Source: a bacterium (GTDB taxonomy: Bacteria > JAJVIF01). From it: DNA of 64,000 nucleotides. This document shows, piece by piece, positions 10,337-18,980 of the stretch. A program made the translations under genes and the position numbers. The stretch's first letter is position 1; each line of letters starts with the position of its first letter. The stretch covers positions 1,488,001 through 1,552,000 of the forward strand of contig JAJVIF010000001.1 of the NCBI GenBank assembly GCA_022072165.1, in the 5' to 3' direction. The notes under the pieces are model-generated. The model worked only from the letters and a program-made list of their open reading frames with translations. It did not search any database and was not told the DNA's origin.

Positions 10337-10701
10337 TGGTGGAGACGGCGGGAGTCGAACCCGCGTCCGAATCAGGGTCCACCACGTCTCTTCTTACGGG
10401 CGTAGTTCCAGATTAGTTCTTACATCCCCGGATGCTCTGGTCCCCTGGCCCCGGCGACGCCAGTCCGACTGGGGTTTCGGCACTGCCCTGCTCGGACAGA
10501 CTCATCAGTGCCTACTCTCCAGTAAGGGTTGCACCTCACCCGACCCCTGGAGTACCAGGTCGGGATCAGCGTCGCGGTTTCTAGGCCGCGAGAGCGTAAG
10601 AAGCGTTGCCGTTTATAGGCGGTCCAGCGTTTTACGAGATGGCTGGGTTCTCGGCCCGAAGACGTAGCCAACCTGCTGACCGTCGAAACCGGTACGTCCC
10701 C
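10337..10701 (-). ncRNA. ssrA: Transfer-messenger RNA (tmRNA)
   Basis: On the minus strand the molecule begins GGGGACGTACCGGTTTCGAC and ends in GGGTTCGACTCCCGCCGTCTCCACCA-type sequence: a T-arm, an acceptor stem and an encoded CCA. The ends pair as a 7-bp acceptor stem with a G.U at the third pair, the identity element for alanyl-tRNA synthetase. An internal frame reads ...NGNASYALAA followed by TAG, the classic proteolysis-tag C-terminus; the resume codon is probably the GCT 14 codons before the final Ala codon. The length of about 365 nt is normal for one-piece tmRNA. It releases stalled ribosomes together with SmpB (gene at 23911-24405). Confidence 0.97.
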
Positions 10702-10766
10702 ACGGTGGTCGGCCTCCAGGGGGGTCGGACACGCTCCTGTCGCGACTTGCCCCTGTGCTGAACAGG

Positions 10767-10795
10767 AGTATACCAGCCACAGGCCGTAGCAATGG
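10767..10795 (-). promoter_or_regulatory. Candidate sigma-70 promoter of ssrA
   Basis: The minus strand has a near-consensus -10 TATACT at 10772-10767. The -35 region 17 bp upstream (CCATTG) is poor. Transcription would begin about 60 nt before the mature tmRNA 5' end, leaving a leader for RNase P to remove. Confidence 0.5.
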
Positions 10796-10950
10796 GGCAT
10801 CGGTTTCCGGCAGGTCACAATCGCAGGCACCTGGAAGAAACCAACGACCCGCCCGTACGACCAAGTGGCTACCCTGCCAGAGGACAGCGACCGTTGCTCG
10901 CCACATCGATAACTCCAGCCAGAGTACACAGAAAGTGAGACCCCACCCCC

Positions 10951-11850
10951 ATGCGTATCGCCATCACCGGCGCGACCGGCAACATCGGCAACGCCCTCGC
11001 CCGTCAGCTCCTGCAGACCAACGCCCACGAGATTCAGCTCCTGGTGCGCGATGCCAGCAAAGTCGCAGACCTGCTCGCCGCAGGCGCGACTGCCACGGTC
11101 GGTGACCTGGCGGACCCGTCGTTCCTGACCAGCGCCACCGCAGGTGCGGATGCCCTCTTCCTGATGATTCCCCCGAACATGCAGGTCCCGGACTTTCCGG
11201 CGTATCAGCAGAGGCTGGTGAGCCACGCCGTCGCGGCAGTTCAGACCAACCATCTGCCGCATGTGGTCCTCCTCTCTTCGGTGGGCGGACAGCAGCCGAG
11301 CGGGACCGGCCCGATCCTCGGACTCCACAAAGCAGAAAACGCGCTGCGCGAAGTAACCAGCGGTCTGACGATCCTGCGACCGGCGTACTTCATGGAGAAC
11401 TTCCTCTGGAGCGCAGGGAGCATCGCGGCACAGGGTGCGCTCTACAACCCGGTCCCTGGCGAGATCAAAATCCCGATGATCGCCACCCGCGATATCGCCG
11501 CTGCTGCCGCTACGGCGATCGCCGGACCTGCGCCAGCCACGCCCCAGATTGTGGAGCTCGCCGGGCCGGTGGACCTCAGCTACCAGGAGGTCGCTGCTGA
11601 CCTGAGCACCCTGCTGGGCAAGCCCGTAGCCCATGTCCAGGTGCCGGGCGCGGCTGTCCTTGAAGCTCTTCTGGGGATGGGAGTCAGCGCCAGCATGGCG
11701 GAACTCTATGTCGAACTGTACGAGGGGCTCGCGGCCGGGAAGATCGCGTATGAGCAGCCGGCGACCGTGGTCCGGACCAGCACCCCCTTCGGCCAGTTTG
11801 CTCAGGAAGTCCTCCTGCCAGCAATCACCGCCGCAGCGCCGGTCGGCTAG
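10951..11850 (+). CDS. NmrA-like NAD(P)-binding SDR protein
   Basis: A 299-residue atypical short-chain dehydrogenase of the NmrA/azoreductase-like type. The N-terminal Rossmann motif ITGATGNIGNALARQLL binds the dinucleotide, and VRDASKVADLLAAGATATVGDL is the usual second strand with its charged residue. LLSSVGGQQ and LRPAYFMENFL match the substrate-side motifs of NmrA relatives (quinone oxidoreductase QOR2, NmrA redox sensors). There is no clear YxxxK catalytic pair, so it may sense redox state rather than catalyse. No strong ribosome site precedes the ATG. A strong terminator follows, so it is monocistronic. Confidence 0.85.
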   Translation: MRIAITGATGNIGNALARQLLQTNAHEIQLLVRDASKVADLLAAGATATVGDLADPSFLTSATAGADALFLMIPPNMQVPDFPAYQQRLVSHAVAAVQTNHLPHVVLLSSVGGQQPSGTGPILGLHKAENALREVTSGLTILRPAYFMENFLWSAGSIAAQGALYNPVPGEIKIPMIATRDIAAAAATAIAGPAPATPQIVELAGPVDLSYQEVAADLSTLLGKPVAHVQVPGAAVLEALLGMGVSASMAELYVELYEGLAAGKIAYEQPATVVRTSTPFGQFAQEVLLPAITAAAPVG

Positions 11851-11884
11851 CGGTATCAAAGCCACAGCGCGAGAGTTGACCGCA

Positions 11885-11918
11885 GGGCATGATCCACTGG
11901 ATCATGCCCTTGCTTTTT
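11885..11918 (+). terminator. Rho-independent terminator
   Basis: Perfect 12-bp inverted repeat GGGCATGATCCA / TGGATCATGCCC, separated by one base, followed by TTGCTTTTT. It ends the NmrA-like transcript. Confidence 0.85.
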
Positions 11919-11949
11919 GCAGCTCACGTCTCAGTCCCGAGGACCACTC

Positions 11950-12438
11950 ATGACTTCCAACACCGCCACCACCCATGGCTATCACTCCGTGACACCCCAT
12001 CTCACCATCGCAGGGGCCACCGACGCGCTCAAGTTTTACGAAGCAGCGTTTGGGGCACAGATCCTGATGCAGATGCCGGCTCCCGATGGGCGTCTGATGC
12101 ACGCCTCGATACAGATCGGCGACTCGAAGCTGATGATCGCCGACGATTTCCCGGAGTACAACGGCGGCAAGTCGGGCGACCCGCGTCAGCTGGGCAACAC
12201 GACCGTCTCGCTGCATCTGTATGTTGAGGATCCCGATGCCTCGATGGAGCGGGCGGTGGCCGCCGGGGCGACCGTCATCATGCCCGTCCAGGACATGTTC
12301 TGGGGCGACCGCTATGGCATGTGCCAGGACCCCTTCGGCCATCGCTGGTCGATCGCCAAGCCCATCCGGAGCCTGACGGGCGACGAGATGATGGCGGCCA
12401 TGCAGGATGCCTTTTCACGGGCACCTGAAGCGGGATAA
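11950..12438 (+). CDS. VOC-family (PhnB/glyoxalase-like) protein
   Basis: A 162-residue vicinal-oxygen-chelate protein of the PhnB (COG2764) type. It has the beta-alpha-beta-beta-beta repeat, with YHSVTPHLTIAGATDALKFYEAAFGA at the N-terminus and DMFWGDRYGMCQDPFGHRWSIA near the C-terminus. The family folds as dimers with a metal site; many members have unknown substrates. The chosen ATG is preceded by GAGGACC. The next gene begins 11 bp after the stop. Confidence 0.88.
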   Translation: MTSNTATTHGYHSVTPHLTIAGATDALKFYEAAFGAQILMQMPAPDGRLMHASIQIGDSKLMIADDFPEYNGGKSGDPRQLGNTTVSLHLYVEDPDASMERAVAAGATVIMPVQDMFWGDRYGMCQDPFGHRWSIAKPIRSLTGDEMMAAMQDAFSRAPEAG

Positions 12439-12449
12439 TCCGGGTCACC

Positions 12450-12758
12450 ATGAGCGACATCGACACCCTGGCGCTACTGGAACAGCATCCGTCGCTGGAG
12501 AAGCGGACCTCCCGCTATGGCCAGTGCGCGGCCTGGTTTCTGGGGGCGCAGGAAATCGCGCATACCCATAAAAACGGCCGGCTTGATGTCCGGCTGGGGA
12601 AGTCGCGGATCCGGGAGCAACTCAACTGGCTGGAGGCGCAGGAGTCCGTGACCCTGCGCCCCCGGTCGGAGTGGCTGGAGCTGGATCCAGCGCATCCCCA
12701 GGCGCGGAAAGTGTTGCGTCGGCTGCTCTCCTGGATGCTGGACCTGGAGTCGGATTGA
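12450..12758 (+). CDS. Small DUF5519-like protein
   Basis: A 102-residue soluble protein. The segment AAWFLGAQEIAHTHKNGRLDVRLGKSRIREQL followed by RSEWLEL resembles the compact DUF5519 ('luciferase-like') family, whose function is unknown. The ATG has no ribosome site; a GATAAT box lies 10 bp upstream and overlaps the preceding stop, so a nearly leaderless mRNA is possible. Confidence 0.6.
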   Translation: MSDIDTLALLEQHPSLEKRTSRYGQCAAWFLGAQEIAHTHKNGRLDVRLGKSRIREQLNWLEAQESVTLRPRSEWLELDPAHPQARKVLRRLLSWMLDLESD

Positions 12759-12783
12759 CCCCGTGCGCCGGGTCCGGCACACT
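12755..12783 (+). promoter_or_regulatory. Sigma-70-like promoter, leaderless type
   Basis: TTGACC (12755-12760), a 17-bp spacer, then CACACT (12778-12783). The ATG of the DUF4287/DUF5655 gene lies only 6 bp after the -10, so the mRNA would start at or very near its start codon. Confidence 0.55.
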
Positions 12784-12789
12784 GCTCCC

Positions 12790-13428
12790 ATGCCGAAGCC
12801 CGCCGCTCATAGTTCTGCGACCTCCCGCTGGGGGATTCATCCCCTCGTGGACTATTCCCAGTCGCTGCTTGCCAACATGCAGCAGCGGACCGGGCGCACC
12901 TTCGAGGAGTGGGTCGCCCTCACGAAGAAGCAAAAGCTCGGGACCGTCAAGGAGCGCAAAGACTGGCTCAAAGCGACTCATGGCATCGGCTCCAGCACCG
13001 GTCAGATGATCGCCGACATGGTGGATGGCAACGGCTGGGACTGGGTGAATCCTGAGGCGTATCTGCAGACCGCCGATCGCTTCTACGCCGCCATGTTCGC
13101 GGGCAAAAAGGCGCATCTGCAGCCCATCGCTGAAGCCCTGATCGAGGCAGTGCAGCAGCTGGGCAGCGATGTCAAAGTCTGCCCCTGTCAGACCATCATC
13201 CCGGTCTATCGGACCCATGTCTTTGCCGAGATCAAGCCCGCCACCCTGAAACGGATCGACCTCGGCTTCGCGTTCGGCAATACGCCCCCGTCGCCGAAGC
13301 TCATCAACACCGGCGGCTTCGCCAAAAAGAACCGCATCACCTTTCGCTATCCTCTGGAGTCGGTCGACGACCTCACCAGGGAAGTCCGCGGCTGGCTCAA
13401 AGAGGCGTACAGCCGGGATGCGAAGTAG
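12790..13428 (+). CDS. DUF4287/DUF5655 domain protein
   Basis: A 212-residue protein of two parts. The N-terminal part (QRTGRTFEEWVALTKKQKLGTVKERKDWLKATHGIGSSTGQMI, shortened here) matches DUF4287, a helical domain. The C-terminal part, with VCPCQTIIPVYRTHVFAEIKP and LGFAF, matches DUF5655. Proteins with this architecture are common in diverse bacteria and have no assigned function. The in-frame GTG at 12763 is rejected because it lies inside the promoter spacer; the ATG at 12790 is preferred. Confidence 0.75.
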   Translation: MPKPAAHSSATSRWGIHPLVDYSQSLLANMQQRTGRTFEEWVALTKKQKLGTVKERKDWLKATHGIGSSTGQMIADMVDGNGWDWVNPEAYLQTADRFYAAMFAGKKAHLQPIAEALIEAVQQLGSDVKVCPCQTIIPVYRTHVFAEIKPATLKRIDLGFAFGNTPPSPKLINTGGFAKKNRITFRYPLESVDDLTREVRGWLKEAYSRDAK

Positions 13429-13528
13429 CACCACGGACAGCGACGTCGACTGCCCGGGAACTCCCGGGCGCTGGCAGACGTCATATCTGTACACCGCAGC
13501 AGATCAGCGCAGCGTGCCGGAGACCCAC

Positions 13529-15286
13529 ATGGCTGTCAGCCGACGTCAATTGCTGACTCTTGGAGCGGGGGCGACCGCCCTGGCGACAGCGGGAGCGCTG
13601 TCGCACAAGACACCGTCGCTCACCTTCGTCGCCCATGCCGATCCGGCGCTCGATGCGCCTCCGCCTGCGATGGACGTCCTGGCCCTGCAGCGGCTCGCGA
13701 ACGGACCATCTGTGGCGGATCTCGCCTCGGTGCGGCAACTGGGGCTGAAGGGCTACATCGCGGAGCAGCTGGAGCCCCCGGCGGATGACGGCCCCATCGT
13801 GGCAGCAAAGCTGCAAGAGCTGACATATCCCCTCTCGGTGCCAGTGACGACGAAAGCCGCGAATCCGCCGGAGCGCACCGGACGTCGGCAGCCCCTGGGG
13901 AGAAGTGGGAATCAGCGTCAGGGACGTCCTGAGTATGAAACCGTGGCTGATCCCCTCGAGTGGTGGAACGCCCCCCTGAGCGAGCGCTGGCGACTCCACA
14001 CGGAGGGAGGGCAGTACGACCGCGCTCTGCAGCGACGGCCGGGGCAGGAAATGCGGGTGGTGTCGGTGGTCCGGGGGCTCTACTCTCCCTGGCAACTGCG
14101 GGAAGTCCTGGTGGAGTTCTGGCATAACCACTTCAATATCGATCTGGAAGCAGACCGCCGGATTCCCCTGGTCTTTCCCGACTTCGATGCCACGCTCCGG
14201 CAACACGCACTGGGCAATTTCCGGGAGCTGCTGGAAGCGACTGCGGCGTCGCCGGCGATGCTTTACTACCTGAACAATGCGGCGAGCAAAGCCTCACCGG
14301 CCAATGAGAACTACGCCCGGGAGCTTTTTGAACTGCACACCCTGGGGGAAGCGCATTACCTCAACCGGCAGTATCGACGCTGGGACGAGGTGCCAGGGGC
14401 ACTCGCAGGGAAGCCCGTGGGGTATGTCGATGAGGATGTGTACGAGGCGGCCCGGGCCTTCACCGGCTGGACCGTCGCCGATGGCGGCGGCCTGAATCGT
14501 CAGGCACGGCAGGGAGCCGAGATGCCGAACACCGGCCGCTTTTACTATCACGCCGCCTGGCATGACCCGTATCAGAAGCGAGTGCTCGGGGTCGCGCTGG
14601 ACCCCAATCAGCCGCCCCTGGCGGATGGACGGCAGGTCCTGGACCTCCTGGCGGTGCATCCCGCGACCGCGCGCTTCGTGTGTACGAAGCTGGTCCGACG
14701 GCTGGTGGCGGATGATCCACCCGGCGAGGTTGTGGAAGCCGCGGTCAGCACCTGGGAGAGCGCGCTCCGGTCGCCGCATCAGTTGCGGGACGTGGTACGG
14801 ACCATCGTGTCCCATCCGCGCTTTCTGCAGGGCTGGGGGGCAAAGGTCAAAACTCCCCGGGAATTCACGCTGGCGTATCTGCGGGGGATTGGGGCCGAGT
14901 TCGCTCCCAGTCCGGGGCTCTTCCGACAATGGGAGCAGCTGGGCTATCGGCAATTCAGTTTCCCGGCACCGACCGGCCATCCGGATGTCGCGGGGTACTG
15001 GCTCAGCACCAACGGGATGCTGGGCCGGTGGAATCTCCTGCTCGCGACCCTGCAGCCACGATTCGGGATTGCCGCCGATGCCATCGCAGCGCTGACTCCT
15101 GCTGACGCACGGACCCCACAGGCGCAGGTTCGCTTCTGGAGCCGCCAGCTGCTGGGGACCGAGCTGTCTCCCCCAGGTCAGCAGGTCCTGTTACAGGCGT
15201 TGTCTCAGGGAGCGCGGGGCAACACCGATCCGCAGCGGCTGCTGACACTCCTCATTGCCATGACTCCGGCTTTCCAGCGCCGCTAG
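13529..15286 (+). CDS. Tat-exported DUF1800 family protein
   Basis: A 585-residue protein of the DUF1800 (PF08811) family. The N-terminus carries a twin-arginine signal (SRRQLLTLGAGATALATAG), so it is exported folded. Family hallmarks include VLVEFWHNHFNI, NENYARELFELHTLG, YEAARAFTGWT and FVCTKLVRRLVADDPP. The ATG at 13529 is chosen over upstream in-frame codons because it places the Tat motif at the N-terminus and follows GGAG. It sits 17 bp before a DUF1501 gene; the two families travel together in many genomes and are thought to form one exported system, but the reaction is unknown. Confidence 0.9.
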   Translation: MAVSRRQLLTLGAGATALATAGALSHKTPSLTFVAHADPALDAPPPAMDVLALQRLANGPSVADLASVRQLGLKGYIAEQLEPPADDGPIVAAKLQELTYPLSVPVTTKAANPPERTGRRQPLGRSGNQRQGRPEYETVADPLEWWNAPLSERWRLHTEGGQYDRALQRRPGQEMRVVSVVRGLYSPWQLREVLVEFWHNHFNIDLEADRRIPLVFPDFDATLRQHALGNFRELLEATAASPAMLYYLNNAASKASPANENYARELFELHTLGEAHYLNRQYRRWDEVPGALAGKPVGYVDEDVYEAARAFTGWTVADGGGLNRQARQGAEMPNTGRFYYHAAWHDPYQKRVLGVALDPNQPPLADGRQVLDLLAVHPATARFVCTKLVRRLVADDPPGEVVEAAVSTWESALRSPHQLRDVVRTIVSHPRFLQGWGAKVKTPREFTLAYLRGIGAEFAPSPGLFRQWEQLGYRQFSFPAPTGHPDVAGYWLSTNGMLGRWNLLLATLQPRFGIAADAIAALTPADARTPQAQVRFWSRQLLGTELSPPGQQVLLQALSQGARGNTDPQRLLTLLIAMTPAFQRR

Positions 15287-15303
15287 TAAAGGAACCAGCA
15301 ACG

Positions 15304-16536
15304 ATGACACTCCCCCTGAATCGTCGACAGTTCCTGAGCGGCACCGCAGGGCTGGCAGCAGGCCTGCTGACACAACAGGCAAGCACACCAGCCTGGAGCG
15401 CGCCAGCCACTGACTCCTGTCTGGTGCTCTGTTTCCTGCGGGGTGGCATGGATGGGCTGCATTTGCTGGCACCGGCAGATGATGCGGATTACATCGCGGC
15501 TCGTCCGGCCACGCTCCGGGTCACTGCGCGTGGCGAGGAGGCGGGGGTGTCGCTGGCCCACGGACTGACCTCACAGGACTGGCGGCTGCATCCGGCAGCG
15601 GCTCCACTGAAAGAACTCTATGACAGCGGAGACCTGGCGTTTGTCCACGCGAGCGGACTGCGCAACGGCTCCCGCAGTCACTTTGAAGCCCAGGACCTCA
15701 TGGAGCAGGGAGCGGCGGAGGGTCGGGACGGCAAGCAAAAGGTCGGCTGGCTGACGCGGTATGTCCAGCAGGCGGAGTTGACTACGGAATTGCCGGTGGT
15801 CTGTCTGGGGAGTGCGCCGCCGAAGTCGCTCCTTGGCTATGCCGATGCAGTTGCCATGCAATCGGTCGAGACATTTGGGCTGACGGGAAATCGCCAATTG
15901 CTCAACCGGATGCCCGATCTGCTCGCCGATCTCTACGCCGGCTCGGACCCGGTCGCGCGCGCCGGGGCGCAGACACTCACGTCCGTGGCGTCGGTGCAGT
16001 CCCGGATTTCACCTGCCCCAACGCCGGGGAATCAGAACCGCGGCCAGCTGACTCTGGGCGATCGGCTCGCTTCGGTGCAGCGTCTGCGGGACGAAGGCTT
16101 CGGGGTCCGGGTAGCCACTGTCGATGTCGGGGGGTGGGACACTCATTTCAATCAGGCGACGCGCTTGTCCGGGCTCTTCGAGGGGATGAGTCAGGCGTTG
16201 CACAGCTGGTGGACCGGTCTCAGTGCCGCAACGAGGCAGGCCACAACTCTTGTGGTGCTCAGTGAGTTTGGCCGACGAGTGAAGGCGAACCAGTCGGCGG
16301 GGACCGATCATGGTCATGCCAATGTGATGCTGGTGCTCGGTGGCGGGATCCGGGGTGGACGGATGTTCGGGAGTTGGCCCGGGCTGGCGGTGGAGCAGCT
16401 GGATAACCAGGTCGACCTCGCCATCACCACGGATTACCGGGAAGTGTTGGGCGAAGTCCTGACTGGGCGTCTGGGATGTCGGGACCTGCCGCAGGTGTTC
16501 CCGGGCGTCGGAGGGGAGCGTCTCGGGCTGATTTAG
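15304..16536 (+). CDS. Tat-exported DUF1501 (sulfatase-like) protein
   Basis: A 410-residue DUF1501 (PF07394) protein, related in fold to alkaline-phosphatase-like sulfatases. The signal RRQFLSGTAGLAAGLL is of the twin-arginine type. LVLCFLRGGMDGLHLLAP, VHASGLRNGSRSHFEAQDLMEQG, VDVGGWDTHFNQ and LSEFGRRVKAN...GTDHGHANVMLVLGGGIRGG are the conserved metal-site blocks of the family. It is co-transcribed with the DUF1800 gene. Confidence 0.92.
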   Translation: MTLPLNRRQFLSGTAGLAAGLLTQQASTPAWSAPATDSCLVLCFLRGGMDGLHLLAPADDADYIAARPATLRVTARGEEAGVSLAHGLTSQDWRLHPAAAPLKELYDSGDLAFVHASGLRNGSRSHFEAQDLMEQGAAEGRDGKQKVGWLTRYVQQAELTTELPVVCLGSAPPKSLLGYADAVAMQSVETFGLTGNRQLLNRMPDLLADLYAGSDPVARAGAQTLTSVASVQSRISPAPTPGNQNRGQLTLGDRLASVQRLRDEGFGVRVATVDVGGWDTHFNQATRLSGLFEGMSQALHSWWTGLSAATRQATTLVVLSEFGRRVKANQSAGTDHGHANVMLVLGGGIRGGRMFGSWPGLAVEQLDNQVDLAITTDYREVLGEVLTGRLGCRDLPQVFPGVGGERLGLI

Positions 16537-16653
16537 CTCTGGGAGCGGGTCGCTTGCTCCTGTGATTGCAACCCTCCATACTCCTGCCACGTCATAGACA
16601 CGCGGGTCCTTTATGGGCCCCAGATCCGACGTCGGAAAGGGCACAGTCACGCC

Positions 16654-17763
16654 ATGTCCATCTTTGCCAAGCTGCGCGGCGAGCTCATCGACATCATCGA
16701 GTGGCTCGACTCCTCCAACGACACCCTGGTCTGGCGCTTTGAGCGCTACAACAATGAGATCAAGCATGGCGCGAAGCTGGTGGTCCGGGAGGGCCAGGCG
16801 GCGGTCTTTATCGAGCAGGGACAACTGGCGGATGTCTTCCCGCCCGGGACCTACACCCTGAAAACAGAGAACCTCCCGGTGCTCTCGACCCTCCAGGGCT
16901 GGGCGCACGGCTTCAACAGCCCGTTTAAAGCCGAGGTCTACTTTGTCTCGACCAGGGTCTTCACCGACCTGAAGTGGGGTACGAAGAATCCCATCATGCT
17001 TCGGGACCCGGAGTTTGGGCCGATTCGTCTGCGGGCCTTCGGCTCCTTCACCATGCGGGTCAGCGACCCGGCCACTTTTATCCGCAATGTCTCGGGGACC
17101 GATGAGCACTTCACGGTGGATGAGCTCTCTGTCCAGCTGCGGAATTACATCGTCAGCCGCTTCGCCGATGTGCTGGGCGAGAGCCGCATCCCGGCGCTCG
17201 ACCTGGCGGCGAATTACGAGGAAACCGCGAAGTTCATCACCGAGCGGATCGCCCCTTCCTTTGAGCAGTACGGGGTCGAGATGAAGACCCTGCTGATCGA
17301 GAACATCTCCCTGCCGCCGGAAGTGGAAGCAGTCCTCGACAAACGGAGCAGCATGGGGATACTCGGCAATCTGCAGCAGTACACCCAGTTCCAGGTGGCG
17401 GAATCCATTCCCCATGCGGCCCAGAATCCTGGCGGACTGGCCGGGGCGGGGGTCGGTATGGGAGCCGGCATGATGATGGGCCAACAGATGGCGGGAGCCA
17501 TGAGCGCCCCGGCTCCGGCCGCGCCACCACCACTCCCTGGCGCAGAGCCGGCACTCGCGGTCTGGCATCTGTCCATCGGAGGGGCACAGCAGGCCGGTCC
17601 GTTCCCCCTGGCGCTGGTGGAAAGCAAGATTCGTGCTGGGGAAGTCACTCGAGACACCCTGGTCTGGAAGGCCGGACTGGCTGGCTGGCTGCCGGCCGGG
17701 GAGGTCCCGGACCTGGCTCCGGCCTTCGGCGCGATCCCGCCCCCCCTCCCGCCGCAGAGCTAG
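16654..17763 (+). CDS. SPFH-domain protein with C-terminal GYF_2 domain
   Basis: A 369-residue protein. Residues 1 to about 245 form an SPFH/virion-core-protein (YdjI-like) domain (WRFERYNNEIKHGAKLVVREGQAAVF, PPGTYTLKTENLPVLS). A Gly/Met/Ala/Pro-rich linker follows. The last 60 residues (VWHLSIGGAQQAGPFPLALVESKI...TLVWKAGLAGWLPAGEV) are a GYF_2 domain, which binds proline-rich peptides. It has no signal peptide or membrane segment. In Bacillus the relative YdjI is part of the PspA-linked ydjFGHI membrane-stress operon. The zinc-ribbon gene 12 bp downstream is the expected partner. Confidence 0.87.
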   Translation: MSIFAKLRGELIDIIEWLDSSNDTLVWRFERYNNEIKHGAKLVVREGQAAVFIEQGQLADVFPPGTYTLKTENLPVLSTLQGWAHGFNSPFKAEVYFVSTRVFTDLKWGTKNPIMLRDPEFGPIRLRAFGSFTMRVSDPATFIRNVSGTDEHFTVDELSVQLRNYIVSRFADVLGESRIPALDLAANYEETAKFITERIAPSFEQYGVEMKTLLIENISLPPEVEAVLDKRSSMGILGNLQQYTQFQVAESIPHAAQNPGGLAGAGVGMGAGMMMGQQMAGAMSAPAPAAPPPLPGAEPALAVWHLSIGGAQQAGPFPLALVESKIRAGEVTRDTLVWKAGLAGWLPAGEVPDLAPAFGAIPPPLPPQS

Positions 17764-17775
17764 CTCCATCCTGCT

Positions 17776-18918
17776 GTGACACAAACCGAGTTTCCCTGTG
17801 AGAACTGCGGCGCACTGGTCGCCTGGGACCCCACGGCCCAGGCGATTACCTGCGGCTATTGCGGGACAGCCAATGCGGTCCCGCAGGCAGAAGGCGACAT
17901 CCGGGAACTTGATTTTCACGAGTGGTTACAGGCCCATCAGGCTGAAGTCGCGACGGTCGAGGAGACCGTCTACAAATGCTCCAGCTGCGGTGCAGAATCG
18001 GCGGTCAGCGCCCATACAACAGCCGCGCTCTGTGCCTTTTGCGGGACGCCCATCGTCACGCAGGGACATTCACAACGGCACATCCGGCCTTCATCGCTGC
18101 TGCCGTTCGCCATCACCCGGGAGCAAGCGCTGGAGCGGTTCCGGCACTGGATCGGACGACAATGGTTTGCCCCGAACGATCTGAAGACGTACGCCCGTCC
18201 TGAAAAGAATCGACTCCAGGGGGTCTATCTTCCTCACTGGACCTTCGACTGCCGGACCACCACCTGGTACACCGGCCAGCGGGGCGAGGCGTACTACGTC
18301 ACCGTCACCTCCCGGAACTCCGATGGCTCCACCAGCAGCCGGCAGGAGCGCCGGATCCGGTGGTATCCCGCCAGCGGCATCGTCTGGAATCTCTTCGACG
18401 ATGTCATGGTGCCAGCGAGCCGGTCGCTCCCGGGTCCAATGGTGGAGCGGCTGGAGCCCTGGGACCTGGAAGCCCTCACGCCGTATCAGGATGGCTATCT
18501 TGCGGGGTTTGTCGCGGAGAGCTATCAGGTGGGACTGGAGGAAGGCTTTGGGCGCGCGAAGGAGCGGATGGAGCCGCAGATCGATGCCACGATCCGGGCG
18601 GACATCGGCGGCGATGAGCAGCGGATTCATACAAAGCGGATTCAGTACGACGGCATCACCTTCAAGCACATCCTCCTCCCCCTCTGGATCTGCTCCTACC
18701 GGTATCGCGACCGCATTTTTCGTTTCGTGGTGAATGCCCGGACCGGCGAGGTCTTCGGTGAGCGGCCGTATAGCTGGATCAAAATCACCCTCGCGGTACT
18801 GGCCGTGCTGATTCTGCTCTACGTCTGGATCGTCTACGGCGAAGGGGACCAGGTGCTGGCGGAAGTCGGGGGCACACTCCTGTTCGACTTCCTCCTCTCA
18901 GGTGGAAGCATCGAGTAG
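17776..18918 (+). CDS. Zinc-ribbon membrane protein (YdjG-like)
   Basis: A 380-residue protein. Two zinc ribbons open it: CENCGALVAWDPTAQAITCGYCG and CSSCGAESAVSAHTTAALCAFCG, each with CxxC pairs. A large soluble domain follows (YLPHWTFDCRTTTWYTGQRGEAYY, LPLWICSYRYRDRIFRFVVNARTGEVFGERPYS). One membrane segment (ITLAVLAVLILLYVWIVYG) sits near the C-terminus. The layout matches YdjG and the TFIIB-type zinc-ribbon proteins encoded next to SPFH/YdjI genes. The start is GTG. Co-transcription with the SPFH gene suggests a shared membrane-stress or membrane-domain role. Confidence 0.8.
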   Translation: MTQTEFPCENCGALVAWDPTAQAITCGYCGTANAVPQAEGDIRELDFHEWLQAHQAEVATVEETVYKCSSCGAESAVSAHTTAALCAFCGTPIVTQGHSQRHIRPSSLLPFAITREQALERFRHWIGRQWFAPNDLKTYARPEKNRLQGVYLPHWTFDCRTTTWYTGQRGEAYYVTVTSRNSDGSTSSRQERRIRWYPASGIVWNLFDDVMVPASRSLPGPMVERLEPWDLEALTPYQDGYLAGFVAESYQVGLEEGFGRAKERMEPQIDATIRADIGGDEQRIHTKRIQYDGITFKHILLPLWICSYRYRDRIFRFVVNARTGEVFGERPYSWIKITLAVLAVLILLYVWIVYGEGDQVLAEVGGTLLFDFLLSGGSIE

Positions 18919-18980
18919 CGGTCGGCTGTGTCACAATCCGGCCTCGACTCCCCAGTCCGTCGCGTCCCGAGGTTGCTCCT

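Noticed and set aside
10337-10412. A tRNA gene at the sequence GGAGTCGAACCCGCG.
   Set aside because: This is the tRNA-like 3' end of tmRNA; no anticodon arm is present and the partner 5' end lies about 360 nt away.
10420-11865. Long minus-strand frame over the tmRNA gene and the NmrA-like gene.
   Set aside because: It runs antisense to a clear SDR gene and through a clear tmRNA; high GC keeps such frames open.
16009-17919. 636-codon minus-strand frame antisense to the DUF1501 and SPFH genes.
   Set aside because: Both plus-strand genes have strong family motifs; the antisense product resembles nothing.
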